Of a DNA stretch of 64,000 nucleotides, positions 45,345 to 58,600 are shown piece after piece. Position 1 is the stretch's first letter. Each line of letters begins with the position of its first letter. A program made the translations under genes and the position numbers. Origin of the DNA: Symbiodinium natans (lineage: Eukaryota; Sar; Dinophyceae; Suessiales; Symbiodiniaceae); the NCBI GenBank assembly GCA_905221605.1, contig CAJNDS010002521.1:102501-166500 (forward strand). The letters run 5' to 3'. The notes under the pieces were generated by a model. That model made no database searches. It saw only the letters and a list, made by a program, of their open reading frames with translations, and had not been told where the DNA came from.

Positions 45345-45949
45345 GGTCAGAGGGCTCCGCACGGAAGAACCCTTCGCGATGCTTTCGGGAAAAACCCTAA
45401 AACCCCTAAAACACCTAAACCCCAAACCCTAAACCCTACCCAACCCTGAACCCAAAAAAAACAACAGACTGGGAGGCGCGGAAATGGGTTGTTTAAGCTC
45501 AGGGTGTCTTTGGGATGAAGGTCAGGGGTTAAGCAAGGACAGTCACACGCTTCGCCCCTTCCTTCGAGCTCGAGGGTACTACTTGGGGGCAGGGATTAAG
45601 GATTTTTAGTTACGGGTTGGGGGGGGGGGGGTCATATAGCAAACGCCAGCCTTGCATGAACTAAAGCCTAAACAAAGCATGTAGCTTCTCAACGATGAGC
45701 TGCAGTAGAGAAGGCAGGTGTCGCTGCCGAACTCCATGTCACCGAAACCCTAAACCCTAACCTTTAAACCCCAAACCCCGGACCCCGAACCCTAAACCCT
45801 GCTCAGGGTTTAGGCTTTTAATTAAATGCTCGGCTGGAGGGATGAGGGCTTAGGACCAAGCCACTGCAGCTACACCTGAACATCAACCCTGGAATTGGCC
45901 TTAAAACCTGAAACCGATTAACCTGAAACGAAAAACTCTATGAACCTTC

Positions 45950-46110
45950 GGGTTTAGGGTTTAGGGTTTGGGGTTTGGGGTTTGGGGTTTGGGGTTGGGG
46001 TTTGGGGTTTGGGGTTTGGGGTTTGGGGTTTGGGGTTTGGGGTTTGGGGTCTGGGGTCTGGGGTTTGGGGTTTGGGGTTTGCGGTTTGGGGTGTAGGGCT
46101 TAGGGAAACC
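45950..46110. repeat. TTTGGGG-type telomeric array
   Basis: Almost pure TTTGGGG units with a few TCTGGGG. A neighbouring block at 46566-46680 is TTCGGGG-type. Confidence 0.95.
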
Positions 46111-46526
46111 CTAAATCCTAAACCCTGGAAACCTTGAAGCCTTAAAGCCTTAAAGCCTTAAAGCCTTAAAGCCTCGAACCCTAACCTAACTTCAACCCAC
46201 GGCCCTGTAAATCATTTCCTCTGGAACCTGTATATAATCTTGACAGGCTGAACCCCTAAACCCTATGGATTGGGTTGAGCGTTTAATTAGGCCTCGGGGC
46301 CTAAGGATCTTAAAGCCAAACTCCCCAAAATCTAGAACCTAAGTCCAACAAGTCAGAAATCTTTTCAACCCTGAACAATAAACCCAAACCCTAAACCCTA
46401 AACCCTAAACCCTAAACCCTAAACCCTAAACCCTAGACCCTAGACCCTAAACCCTAAGCCCTAAACCCTAAACCCTAAACCCTAAACCCGAAGCCGCACA
46501 TCCTCGAATCAACTTTGTCAAGCGGC

Positions 46527-46559
46527 CGAGAGCGTCATCTCCCCAGATCGCTCCTGCAC
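46527..46559 (-). CDS. Copy R exon 17 (WD40 linker strand)
   Basis: Encodes VQERSGEMTLS, 33 bp, phase 0 at both ends; acceptor CCAG/GTG, GC donor. Follows LWK of exon 16 as the usual W..(x)SGE. turn. No copy L partner is visible because that part lies at or beyond the left edge. Confidence 0.72.
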
Positions 46560-47925
46560 CTGGCAGGGTTTGGGGTTTGGGGTTCGGGGTTCGGGGTTCG
46601 GGGTTCGGGGTTCGGGGTTCGGGGTTCGGGGTTTGGGGTTTGGGGTTTGGGGTTTAGGGTTTAGGGTTTAAGCCTCAGAGCTCGGGGTTTAGGGTTTGCA
46701 CCTGACAAAGCGGGGTTAGGGTTTAAGGGGCTCGGAGCGTTTAAAGGCTTGAAGGGTCTTAAAGGGCTTTTTCAAGGCTTAAAGGGTGCACTTTCAGGAT
46801 CCGTTCGGTTTAGGGTTTGGGGTTTGGGGTTTAGGGTTAGTGTAAGGAATACTCCCGAAACCCACTATAACCCGTAAACCCTTAATTCAAACAGGGTTTG
46901 AAGCTTGCGGTATGTTACGGAATATTCCACAATCCACATAACCTGTAAACCCTGAATTCAACCAGGGCACATTCCTTAAGGTGGGCGAAAGGGAGCACCT
47001 TCAAAGTACGCTTGTCTACGTTGTTGGCCTTTTGAACTGCAACAAGATCCTAATGATTATCCTCTTAGTTGCCAAAAAGGGCAGATGTAAAAGAAATGCC
47101 CCAAGACCCTACCTAGTTATGATATAACCGTGTCTATCCTGGTATTCCCCCTACTTCTAGACAATACCTGTAACTCAGCCGACAAACCCTCAAAACAAAA
47201 AATATAATATGCCCAAAGCTATGCTTGGAGGATCAGGGGACTTAGCAGGTACAAAGGAGAGCTATAAGAGCCCCCCCCCCAACCCCCCCCGCAAAAGAAA
47301 GAGGCGGGGGGGGGGGACAACAGAGGGGGTTCTCCCACTTCATAACCCTACTCTCTAACTAGTTACCAAAACCCCCCATCCTCCGAGCGCAGGGGCTCAT
47401 ATCCCGACTCTGAACCAAAAGGTACTCAGAATCCTTCTCGACCTTTGTAAAGCAACTTCTCCAAGCACGCATCCCAATCCGCCCCATACCCTAAATCCCG
47501 TACAAATCGAACCCCCAAATCCAGAGCCCTAAACCCTACACCCTACACCCTACACCCTACACCCTAAACCCTAAACCCTAAACCCTAAACCCTAAACCCT
47601 AAACCCTAAACCCTAAACCCTAAACCCTAAACCCTAAACCCTACACTACACCCACAACCCAGGGCTCTTAGAAATGCCAAAGCCAATTCTTCGCTGTGAC
47701 TAAACTTGCCCGACCAGTTCCCCCAAAGCCTGAACTTTCTCAAACTCAGAACAACCATAAACCCTAAAGCCAACACTCCAAACCCTAAATACCCAAACCC
47801 TGAACCCTAAACCCCGAACCCTAAACCCTTAACCTTGAACCCTGAACCCCAAACCCTAAACCCTTAACCGTGAACCCTAAACCCTAAACCCTAAACCCTA
47901 AACCCTAAAAGGACCAACTCCTGGC

Positions 47926-47949
47926 CTTCCAGAGTTTCACCGTGCAGTC
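47926..47949 (-). CDS. Copy R exon 16 (24-bp WD40 exon)
   Basis: Encodes DCTVKLWK, phase 0 at both ends; acceptor CCAG/GAC, GC donor. The DCTV.LWK peptide is shared with copy L exon 16. Confidence 0.9.
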
Positions 47950-50900
47950 CTGGCTGCGGCCGGTGTGCTTGTTTTGGGGTTGGGGGGGTTTTTGGGGTTG
48001 GGGGGGTTTGGGGGGTTTAGGGTTTGGGGGGTTTAGGGTTTAGGGTTTAGGGTTTAGGGTTTAGTGTTTAGGGTTTAGGGTTTAGGGTTACCCTAAAACC
48101 TAACCTAAACCCTAGTCCCTAACCCCAAACATCTTGGCTAGAGGATTCTGCGCCAAAGGCCTCCAGCCTCAGCCCAGCTTATCAAACAAGTTGCATCTTC
48201 AGATGATTGTTATGGGTGCAGGGCTTCGGGGTTTAGGGTTTGGGGTTTGGGGTTTGGGGTTTAGGGTTTGGGGTTTAGGGTTTAGGGTCGAACCAGTAAA
48301 TCCCAAGCCCTAAAGTATCCCAAGCTCGAACGCAAATGGGGCCGCGCCTCCGATCCAGTCGCCACCGTCCTCCTGGATACAAAGACTCGGGTTTTGCAGT
48401 CATAAGGGGGTTTAGGGTTTAGGGTTTAGTGGTTTAGGGTTTAGGGTGGAGGCTTTGGGGTTTGGTGGTTAGGATTTGGGGTTTAGGATTTGGGTGTTCA
48501 GGGCTTGGGGTTTTGGGCCGCCTGTTTCAGAGCCTTGCAGCTTTGCATGTCGCACCCTTGCGCAACACATACAAGAACGGCTGAGTGTTGCCGGACTCAA
48601 CCGCTGTGATCACACACCTTACAAGACTTTTCTTGACGCGAGCTTGGCGCATACAAAAAGGCGCACGCACACTGGCAACACGGGAGTGAAGGTGAGTGAC
48701 GCAGTTCCGTCTTTGTTGAAACAAACCGCCCCGCTAACGTCAGCTTCGCACAGCCTCGCCTCTCGCACGCTCTGGCAAGCCCAAGCCAAGACGCAACGCC
48801 ACAGCATGGGAAAGCTGCCTACTTCCATATTTTCAGTGGGGCTACTTAGCAGGATGCCCGCCCATAAGGGTCCCCATTTGAGATACATATGGCAATATAG
48901 CTCTACTTTGTACCCCCTAACCCCTAAACCCTAAACCCTCAACCCTAAACCCTAAACCTTAAACAGTCTCAGGGGGCCAGGATTTTAAGGGACTAAGGTG
49001 ACTGAAGGAGGGATCCCTAGAAAGGGGCCTGTTGAGGGTTTAGGCTCTAGGGGTTTAGGGTTTAGGGTTTAGGGTTTAGGGTTTCATACTACCCGATGAA
49101 ACCACTATAACTACACCTCATACAGTCCGTGTATACCGAAGTGCCCGAAACCCTGAACACTCACTGCAGCCGACACGACCATAGGGGTCACCCACAAGCC
49201 TTAAACCCTAAACCCTACGTCCAAAAGTATGAAAGCTCCGCACCCTAAACCCTTGAAGAAACAAAAACTACGCCCTAAAGCAATAAAGCCTTAGAGCCTT
49301 AAATCCTAAAGCCCTAAAGCCTTAGAGTCTTCCTGAAACCCCCAAACCCCCAAATAAAGCTTAAGCTCACAAGCAAGGGCAACCAGCGTCGAGCCCCCTA
49401 AACAAAAAACCGAAAAGAAATCCAGCCCTGCCTGAACCCTGCTCGGTTTAGGGTTGAGGTTTGGAGCTTTGGAATTCATTTGGGAAACAAGTTCCAGCCC
49501 GAAACCCTAAACCCTTCGGTGTTTAGGGTCTGAGTTTTGAGGTTTAGGTTGTATTTTCCGCGTGCTCACTAAACCCTAAACCCTAAACCCTAAACCCTAA
49601 ACCCTAAACCCTAAACCCTAAACCCTAAACCCTAAACCCTAAACCCTAAACCCTAAACTATCTGAAATCCGCCGGGCCGCGAGTCGGCGCTGAACGCCAG
49701 GGACACGACGCTGCCCCGATGGCCGGGGCAGACCTGGGCCCCCCAGAAGGGATTTAGGGTTTAGGGTTTAGGGTTTAGGGTTTGGGGTTTAGGGGTTTAG
49801 GGGTTTAGGGGTTTAGGGTTTAGGGTTTAGGGTTTAGGGTTTAGGGTTTAGGGTTTAGGGGTTTAGGGGTTTAGGGGCTTAGGGGTTTAGGGTGTTAGGG
49901 TTTTAGGGATTTGGGGTTTAGGGTTTAGGGTTTAGGGTTTAGGGGCTTAGGGTTTAGGGGTTTAGGGGCTTAGGGTTTAGGGGTTTAGCGTTTAGGGTTT
50001 TAGGGTTTAGGGTTTTAGGGATTTGGCGTTTAGGGGCTTAGGGTTTTAAGGTTTAGGGTTTTGGGGTTTAGGTGTTAAGGATATTGGGTTTTAGGGTTGT
50101 AGGGTTTTGGGTTTAGGGTTTGGGGTTTAGGATAGAACTGGTTGTTAGGGGGTAGGGTTTTAGGGTTTTAGGTAAAGACCTTCTCGGACTCTATGTGAAG
50201 ACCACGGAAGATCTTGCTTAAATAGCGTCTTCGCATGTTGCTTGTACCAATCCTGCAATGACGGACACTTCTGTAAGGAGCAGGGAGAAACCCAAACCTG
50301 AGGGTTTAGTGTTTAGGGTCTCCTTGAGATCGGCCTTCGTGGGCTTAGCCTTGGTCTCCTGGGCTGCTACTATGGCATGTACAACAATTTGCGCCTCCAA
50401 GACGACAAGTTGAACAAGGATTCGGCTTCGCTCATGGCAGCTGGCCAGAGAGCCGCATGTAGCGCCGCATCACAGAAGGCGGTAAAGCCCTGGAACGTGC
50501 CATCGGCCCGACCCTTCCCCGCTCTGCCACTTCTGGAGTGACAAAGAAGCTGAGTCGTGCCCTCTGAAAACCCTCATAAACTCTAAACCCTAACCCCTAA
50601 CCCTGAACCCTGAACCCTGAAAACCCTAAACCCTATCAGAGCCCATGGTTCTCTGACTGGCCCTCGAAAGACCAAGCCCCCTGCGCCCAGTCGCAGTTCA
50701 GGGCTTTGAGGCTTTAGTTTCGGGTCTGGTTTAGGGTTTAGGGTTTAGGGTTCAGGGTTCAGGGTTTAGGGTTTAGGACCCTAAAAGGCAAGACCTCTGT
50801 AATCCCACATCTACAGTTTACCGAGGCGTTATCATTTACCCCTAAAACCCTAAACCCTAAAACCCTAAAAACCCTGAACAAACCCTAATACCCCTTGAAA

Positions 50901-51032
50901 ACATTTGAATCCCTGAAATTTCAACCTCAAGCGCTTCAAACAAAACCCAAACAAAACCATTAAACAGTCTAGAATCGAACGCTAGAAAACCCTAAACCCT
51001 CAAAACCAACCAACCCCCCCCCCCCCAAAAAA

Positions 51033-51063
<31 letters not shown>

Positions 51064-52581
51064 CACACAAAACAACAACGCCAAAAGACCTTAAAACCCC
51101 TAACCCCCCTGAAAAAAAACACAATCGCAGCCAGCTCCCTTCAGGGTGTCCCGGCTCGTACGACCTTGCCCGACTCAAGCACGAGGATGCGAGCGGTCCT
51201 GCACAAGAGCTCCAGGTTCTCAGGGTTAAGGGTTTAGAGTCTAGAGCTTTAGGGTATTTTGAGGGGGTTTGGGAGGCTTAGGGTTTTAGGGCTTTGGAGC
51301 GTTTTTCGTTTTAGGGTTTTAGGGTTTTAGGGCTTTCGGGTTTAGGGCACTTTGGGGTTTTTTAGGGTTTAGGGTTTTAGGAGCGCTTTTAGGGTTTGAG
51401 ATTTAGGGCTTTAGGGAGGTTTTAAGGGATTTTTGGTTTAGGAGTTTTAGGGCTTTAGGACTTAGGGTTCAATAAGTATTGGCTCACCAATATCAAATGG
51501 GTTTTGGGGTTTTAGGGCTATAGGGTGCTCGGGGCTTAGGGTTAAGGCTTCGAGAAGTTTAGGGTTTCGGGTGGGGGGGGGGGGGGGGGGGAGATGGGGG
51601 GGGGGGGTTGAGAGGGGGGAGTGGGAGAGAGGGGGAGGAAGGGGAGAGGAGGGGGAGAAGAGGGGGGGCGAGGAGGACCCTAAACCCTAAACCCTACACC
51701 CTAAAGAGAGGAGGGGGAGAGAACCCAGTCCCGTCGAAGCAGCCGGTCGCAATCATCTTCCCGTTCGGCGAGGCTGCCTGGCCAGCGAGATCTTCTTGCT
51801 GGTTGTTGTGGTTTAGGGTTTAGGGTTTAGGGTTTAGGGTTTAGGGTTTAGGGTTTAGGGTTTAGGGTTTAGGGTTTAGGGTTTAGGGTTTAGGGTTTAG
51901 GGTTTAGGGTTTAGGGTTTAGGGTTTAGGGTTTAGGGTTTAGGGTTTATGGTTTATGGTTTAGGGTTTAGGGTTTAGGGTTTAGGGTTTAGGGTTTAGGG
52001 TTTAGGGTTTAGGGTTTAGGGGTTAGGGGTTAGGGGTTAGGGGTTAGGGGTTAGGGGTTAGGGGTTAGGGGTTAGGGGTTAGGGTTTAGTACCCTATAGA
52101 ATCCCTTGTAAGGGCATATCTAGGGAATCTAAAGGTACCTAACTCCCTCATTGCCTACTAAGAACCAGTAGGTCTGAGAGCCGGGATAGGGAGGCTGAGG
52201 CGGATTCATAGGGTTTAGGGGAGGGGATTTGGGCTTCAGGGGTTTAGGTGTGTAGGCTTTGGCTACTTTGGGTTTAGGGTTTAGGGTTTAGGGTTTGGGG
52301 TTTGGGGTCTGGGGATTTGGGTTTGGGGATTTGGGTTTGGGGCTTAGTGTTCAGGGTTTAGGGGCAAGATGTTCATAACGCACAAGACCCACACAGAGCC
52401 CACCCAAGCAATGGCAGCGGGACCACGGAGAAGACGGCGCCCATGTGGCCGCTATATTGCCTGCTCCAGTTTTGGGGTTTAGGGTTTGGGGTTTAGGGCT
52501 TAGGGTTTGGGGTTTAGGGCTTAGGCTCGGTGATGGGGTTTTGGGAAAAGACAGGGCGCGAATTCCCCGCAGTACCCTCTC

Positions 52582-52612
<31 letters not shown>

Positions 52613-55600
52613 GAGCCTAACCTCAACGCTACACCGTAAAGCCTAAAAGCCCTAAGCCGCAACTCCTACGGCAAATAGGTTGCCATAGGTCAGGGCCATT
52701 TTTCTTTTGTCTTTCAGACTCAACACTAAGACCAAAACAACGTAAACCCCGTGCATGTCAAGTCTGTGTTCTTCCTTTTTCTTAAAGACTCTCCAAAAAA
52801 TGACTTTGACGATGTTCATTCCTTTTTCTTTGAGGACGTTAGAACATTTGTTTTGACGACGTTCTACCCTTTCTCTTGGGGACCGTTCATGGCATTGCTA
52901 ATGGGGTGATAGACCCAAGAGTAGCCTAGGAATCAGAAGGGTACCCTGGGTTAAAAAAGGTGTTAAAAGGCAACCTAAGCCCTAAACAAAAAGGGAATAA
53001 GGGCCTGCTCTACGCACTATGTGCTTCAGAAGCCCGCCCCCCCCCCCCCCCCCCCCCCCCGCGGAACAAAAAAATGAATCCCCAGTTTACCCTATTGGGG
53101 AGAACATTTTCGAGTTCAGACCCTCCCTAATCCCTACCTAATTAAACCCTTAAACCCCTCAACCCTTGAACCCTAAACCCTCAACTTCTAAACCCTAGCA
53201 GTTCCCGTACTCTGGGTCCTAGGGTGGGCGGCCTCATCCCTACACCCTAAACCCTAAACCTTAAACCCTAAACTCCAAACCCTAAACTCCGAACTCTAAA
53301 CCCTAAACCCCAAATGCTTTCACCCTAGACCCTAAACCCTACACCCCAGAAGGCCTCATCAGCTGTCCGGTCACCACATTCCAGAGCTGCACAGTGCCAT
53401 CCTCGGGACGGGAGGAATGAAGCCGGGGCTCAGGGTTTAGGGTTTAGGGTGTCGGTTTGGGGTTTAGGGTTCAGGGTTTAGGGTTCAGGGTTTAGGGTTT
53501 AGGGCTTGAGGTTTAGGGTTTAGGGTTTAGGGTTTAGGCTTTAGGGTTTAGGGCTTAGGGCGTAAGGCTTAGGGTTTAGGGTTTAACGCTACGGGTGGAC
53601 CCACAAAAAACCAAACAAGCCCCAACTCATACCAGTAAGCTTACATCCCAAACAGTCCCTCATACCCTAGCCCGAGACCCTAAACTCATTGACTCTTAGG
53701 GAACCTAAAACCCTGAAAAAAGGGAATAGGGTCCTAGAATCCAACGTGCTTGCAATTCGGGTGGAAAGTTTGTCGGCTAGGCGTGTAGGACTGCGGGCTT
53801 CAGGGACGACGTCTTCACAAGCCAGACAGCCCCAAACCCAAAGCCCTAAACCCTCACGCCGTAAGACAAAGAAAGGAAGCCGCCAGAACGCACGACCTGA
53901 AGATTGATAAAGCCCGCTAAGCCCCTAAACCCTACAACCAGACGAAAGCTTCAAACCCCAAACACCACAATGCTAACACCCTAAATCCCTAAAGCTCCTA
54001 CCAGCTTCCACCCCAACCCCCCACAGACGATGTCCCGGAGTAGCCTAGAATACTAGCAACAGCCCGCTTCGTCCAGTGCCCAGGTTGCGGTGACTATATC
54101 ACGCCGTAACCTCTACTTGAAGGTTCATGGTACCTACAAACCAATCATAAGTATAGGGGTTATCCCAATTAGAAGTAGGGTTATAAGTACAGTTATAAGT
54201 GGTTAGTAAGTACCATGAACCTTCAGGTAGGGCCTGCTTTGCCTCCGCCATCATCTCTGGCCCCTTCAACGGCCACAAAACTGGGCCAATCGTAACCTCT
54301 TCCTCTGCCGCCAGGACATGCCCAGCTGGATCACGTCCCCCTCATCATCATCATCATCCTCTATTCTCGCACGCTTTATGGGAGCTCTGCACTCCACCAT
54401 CGCCACGGCCCTCATTGCGCTGCGCCTGTATTCGGGCCTAGCCATGCGCTGTAGGGTTTAGGGGTCTGAGGCTTTGGGGTTTACAGGGTGTTCAGGTCTA
54501 GGGTTTTAGGGTTTAGGGCCGCGTGTCAGGGAGCCAGACCCCCAAACACACTTAGGGAACAAGCGCCTTCTCGAACGGAAGCTCTTAAACCCTAAAGCCC
54601 TGCTTAGGGTTTAGGGTTTAGGGTTTAGGGTTTAGGGTATAGGGTTTAGGGTTTCGGGGCTGCAAAACTGACACCCTGGAAGCCGCAACTTGGGGTTGCG
54701 GGTCTAGCGGTTTGAGGGTTTGAGGGTTTGAGGGTTTGAGGGTTTGAGAGTTTAAGAGTTTGAGGGTTTGAGGGTAACCCTAAACCCTAAACCCTAAACC
54801 CTAAACCTTAAACCCTAAACCCTAAAAGTCAGGGTTTTAGGAATTAAGGATATGCCCTCAATCCCGGAATCCCCAGAAGAAAAAAAAAACTGAGCCCGTG
54901 GCCACCATGCCCAGCACCAACACGAGGCCCGACCTTCTTCTCTGAGGTTCCAAGTCTGGGAAGTAGGGTTTAGGGTTTAGGGTTTAGGGTTTGGGGTTTG
55001 GGGTTTAGGGTTTAGGGTTCGGGGTTTGGGGTTTAGGGTTTGGAGGCCCTTGATCTGGGTCCCTTGTTATACAACCCCGATGCCCCTATGTACCCTATAC
55101 ATAATAAGGGCCCATACTTCGGATCCCTATAAACAAGCAGGGACCATACTCAGGGCCTAAAACCTTGGATGTTGTCTGCAGTATCGCGGTTTAAGAGGGC
55201 ATAGAGTTTGAGGGGGGGGGGGGGTTGGGGGGTGGGGGAGTTGGGAGTTAGGGGTTTGGGGGGGGGGGGGAGGGGGGGGGGGGGGGAGGGGGGGGGGGGA
55301 GGGGGGGGGGGGGAGGGGGGGGGGGGGGGGGGCGGGGGGGGGGGGAGGGGGGGGGGGGAGGGGGGGGGGAGGGGGAGGGGGGGGGGGAGGGGGGGGGGGG
55401 GAGGGGGGGGGGGAGGGAGGGGGGGGGGGGGGGGCCCTCACACTAATCAGGATACCACATTAAGAGGGCTCCTTATCTAGTTTAAGGAACGTTCCTTAGT
55501 TAAGGATTTTTGGAGTCTCTGGGTTGGCTTAAGTCCCAAGGATCCCTTGTAAGCCTGCTTCGCGGGCACGGGCGGGTACCCGCTCCGCGATCGAAACCCG

Positions 55601-58600
55601 AAGCCCTAAACATACCCCCCAAATCACCCCAAAACCCCAAAACCCCAAACCCCCTCAAACCCCCGCCCCCAACCCCCCAAACTAAATCCACCCCCATAAT
55701 AGTGTTAAAAAAAGGGACCCCCCCAAACTAATTTTCGGCCCCGGGCCCCCCCCCACCGGCTCCTCTTCATTTCCTCTTCGCTCCTCTTCCCTCTCCTCTT
55801 CCTCTCCTCTTCCTTTCCCTCTCCTCTTACATAATTAAGCTCAGGTAAGCTCAGATGTGAGCTCAGCTCAGGTAAGCTCAGGAAAGCTCAGGTAAGCTCA
55901 GGTAAGCTCAGTACCCCCGACAACCTTGACATTATTGTGGGGGTGCAATTTTTTTTTTTAAATGGGGTTCGGGGCAGAACGTGGACTACCCCCTTCAAAA
56001 TTTGATGGCTAGGCCTCCTCAGATAAGCGAAGTCATAAGGAATCCTTGTTTTCCGGCCTGGTCGTCGACCCTGAACCCGGGAAGCTTGAAGGCCCGCCCC
56101 CCCCCCCTCCCCCCGAAAACCTTGACATTATTGTGGGGGTGCAATTTTTTTTTTTAATGGGCTTCGGGGCAGCACGTGGACTACCCCCTTCAAAATTTGA
56201 TGGCTAGGCCTCCTCAGATAAGCGAAGTCATAAGGAATCCTTGTTTTCCGGCCTGGTCGTAGACCCTGAACCCGGGAAGCTTGAAGGCTCAGCTCAGGTT
56301 GGGGATGACAGCTCAGAACTCCGACTTGAAGCTGCTCTTCTTTTGCTCTTTTCTTTCATCATCTTCTTCTCTTTTTTCTCTGTTCCGAAACCCATGCCCG
56401 AAAAACTGTACTTTATTGTGGGGGGGCAATCCAAATTGGGTCTCCTGAATAATTTTTGGAAAACTTTTCATTATTGAGGGGGTCCAGACTAATCAGGATA
56501 CGACATTATACTTTCAGGAATCTAATTAAGGAACATTCCTTAAACTAGATAAGGAACCTCTTATATTTTACGGAATCTTCCGTATTGGAGTCCCTGGGAA
56601 GTTCTCATCGGGGTAACCTATTTAAGGCCAGTTAAGGGGTGTCCCATGAGCCTTCCAGTAATACCCTTAAGCCCTTTAAACCTCAAATAAGATACAAAAA
56701 CCGTTATAACCAATTACTAAGTCTCATGAACTTTCCAGTAGTACCCTACCCTACACCCTAAACCTATATCACCCGCAGAAACATCGAACAAGTTGTATAT
56801 AAAAAATATTCCCCTTGAGTTTTATAGGAAAAATCGAAACACATTTTCCTAAGAAGGGGGGGAGGGGGTACAGAAACCCCTCCACTTCCCTAAACCCTAA
56901 ACCCTGAACCCTAAACCCTAAACCCTTTTCCCTCCCCAGGGCGATCCAAGGCGATCCGAAGGCCCCCGGCTGTGCCAGGGCCACGGATTTCACCGACCCG
57001 TAGCGGCACTCGAATGTCCTGCTGGGCTTACTCAGGGCAATCTCGGGAAACTAAGGGTGCTTGGAGGTTCGTGGTACTTACTAACCGAATACAACTGGGC
57101 TTATAACCCTACTTATAATACCCCTAAAGGGCCTTATAGGGGTTATCCCAATCCAATTATAAGTAGGGTTATAAGTACAGTTATAAGTGGTAATTAAGTC
57201 CCATGAACCTCCAAGTAAGGGTGCCCTTGTGTGCGCAAGTAGGTTTGTAAGGGATCCTAATTCTAAACCCTACCTGGGACTCTGTTTCCTACAGCTTAGT
57301 ACTAACAACCCCTGAATTAGTAGGTACAACCCATTAAACTGCAGATAAAGAGGGGGGTAGGCCTTCGTGTACTTCTTTCGCCCAAAACCCGAACCCCAAA
57401 CCCCAAAATAATAAAACCAAAGCCCTAAACCCTAAACCCTAAACCCTAAACGAACTTGCAGACTCCAGACCCCCTTGCACTTGCGCAGGAGCTGTTCTAA
57501 ATTAGGGTCCCCTGGCGGATAGGGTTTAGGCCTGATGGCTTAGGGACTCTTAACCCTCAACTAGAAAGGCTCGAGATGTGGACGTTAAGTGGCACAGCAA
57601 ACTTCGAACCCTCCACAAACAATTCAGTTCTGTCCCAAAGTTATTGTGCCCAACCCCCAATATGAAACGAGTTTAAACCCCCACCTCAGCAGTCAGGGGA
57701 TATATGCGGTGGGGGGCTGGCGCCGCGTGGCTAGGGCGATGCAACTGGTCTTAAGCGGCTGAGGGTTTAGGGTTTAGGCTTTAGGGTTTTAGGGTTTAGG
57801 AAGTTTAGGGTTTAGGGTTTAGGGTTGCTTCAGTCTCGAGGAAGGATGGAAAGAAGGGGAAGGGCAATTCACAACTCTCACGAGGCACAGGGAACGACCC
57901 TACAGGCCATTCAACTCGGGACACGAAAACGAAGGGTTTAGGGCTTAGGGTTGAGGATGAAACCATAAACCCTAATCCCTACACAGCACACCTCAAACCC
58001 TGAAAATGGCCAGAAGCAAGCGGGCGCGCCTCTCACATACACCCGACTCCACACCTGGGTCATGGGCTTAGGGTTCAGGGCTTAGGGTTTAGGATTTAGG
58101 GTTTAGGGTCGTGGTCAGGAGAGTCCGGCAGATGTGCCATGAAGGTTTGGGGTGTAGGGCCCAAAGTGGCAACGCATCTCCGAAAACCTCAAGCCTAAAC
58201 CCTAAACCCTAAAACCCTAAACCCCAATTAAACCCGTAGCTAAACAGGATAAACCGGCTAAACCCTAAACTCTAAACCCTACGCCCTAAGCCCTAAGCCC
58301 TAAGCCCTCAGATTCACGTTGACGGCAAGCCCAGCGTGCCCTTCGTGCGGAAGTGAAGCGCACCGAGTCAGTTCTCTGATGGGTTCCCCTACTATGTTAC
58401 TACCTCCCTCTATAGGGTTTAGGGTTTCGGGTTTAGGGTTGGGGTTTGGGGTTTAGGGCTACCCCCCCCCACCCCCCCCCCCCCCTAGGTTACCCCCTTA
58501 AATGACCTTAATTTGGCTTAGTTATCCCTAAACAACCTTACTTTATGGGGGGGGGACCTAAGGGGGGAGGGGGGGTAGTAGAGGGAACCATGGTTCTCGT

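Noticed and set aside
45028-45449. HSMHFTLCTSLYAL repeat protein
   Set aside because: Artefact of the 14-bp array, which lacks stops in all plus frames.
48110-48225. SSEDATCLISW as a WD40 exon in copy R intron 15
   Set aside because: Exon 15 joins exon 16 directly as in copy L; the piece has stops and no good donor.
51017-51070. Poly(A) tail of a processed retrocopy
   Set aside because: Part of a C/A compound microsatellite with no upstream coding sequence and no target duplication.
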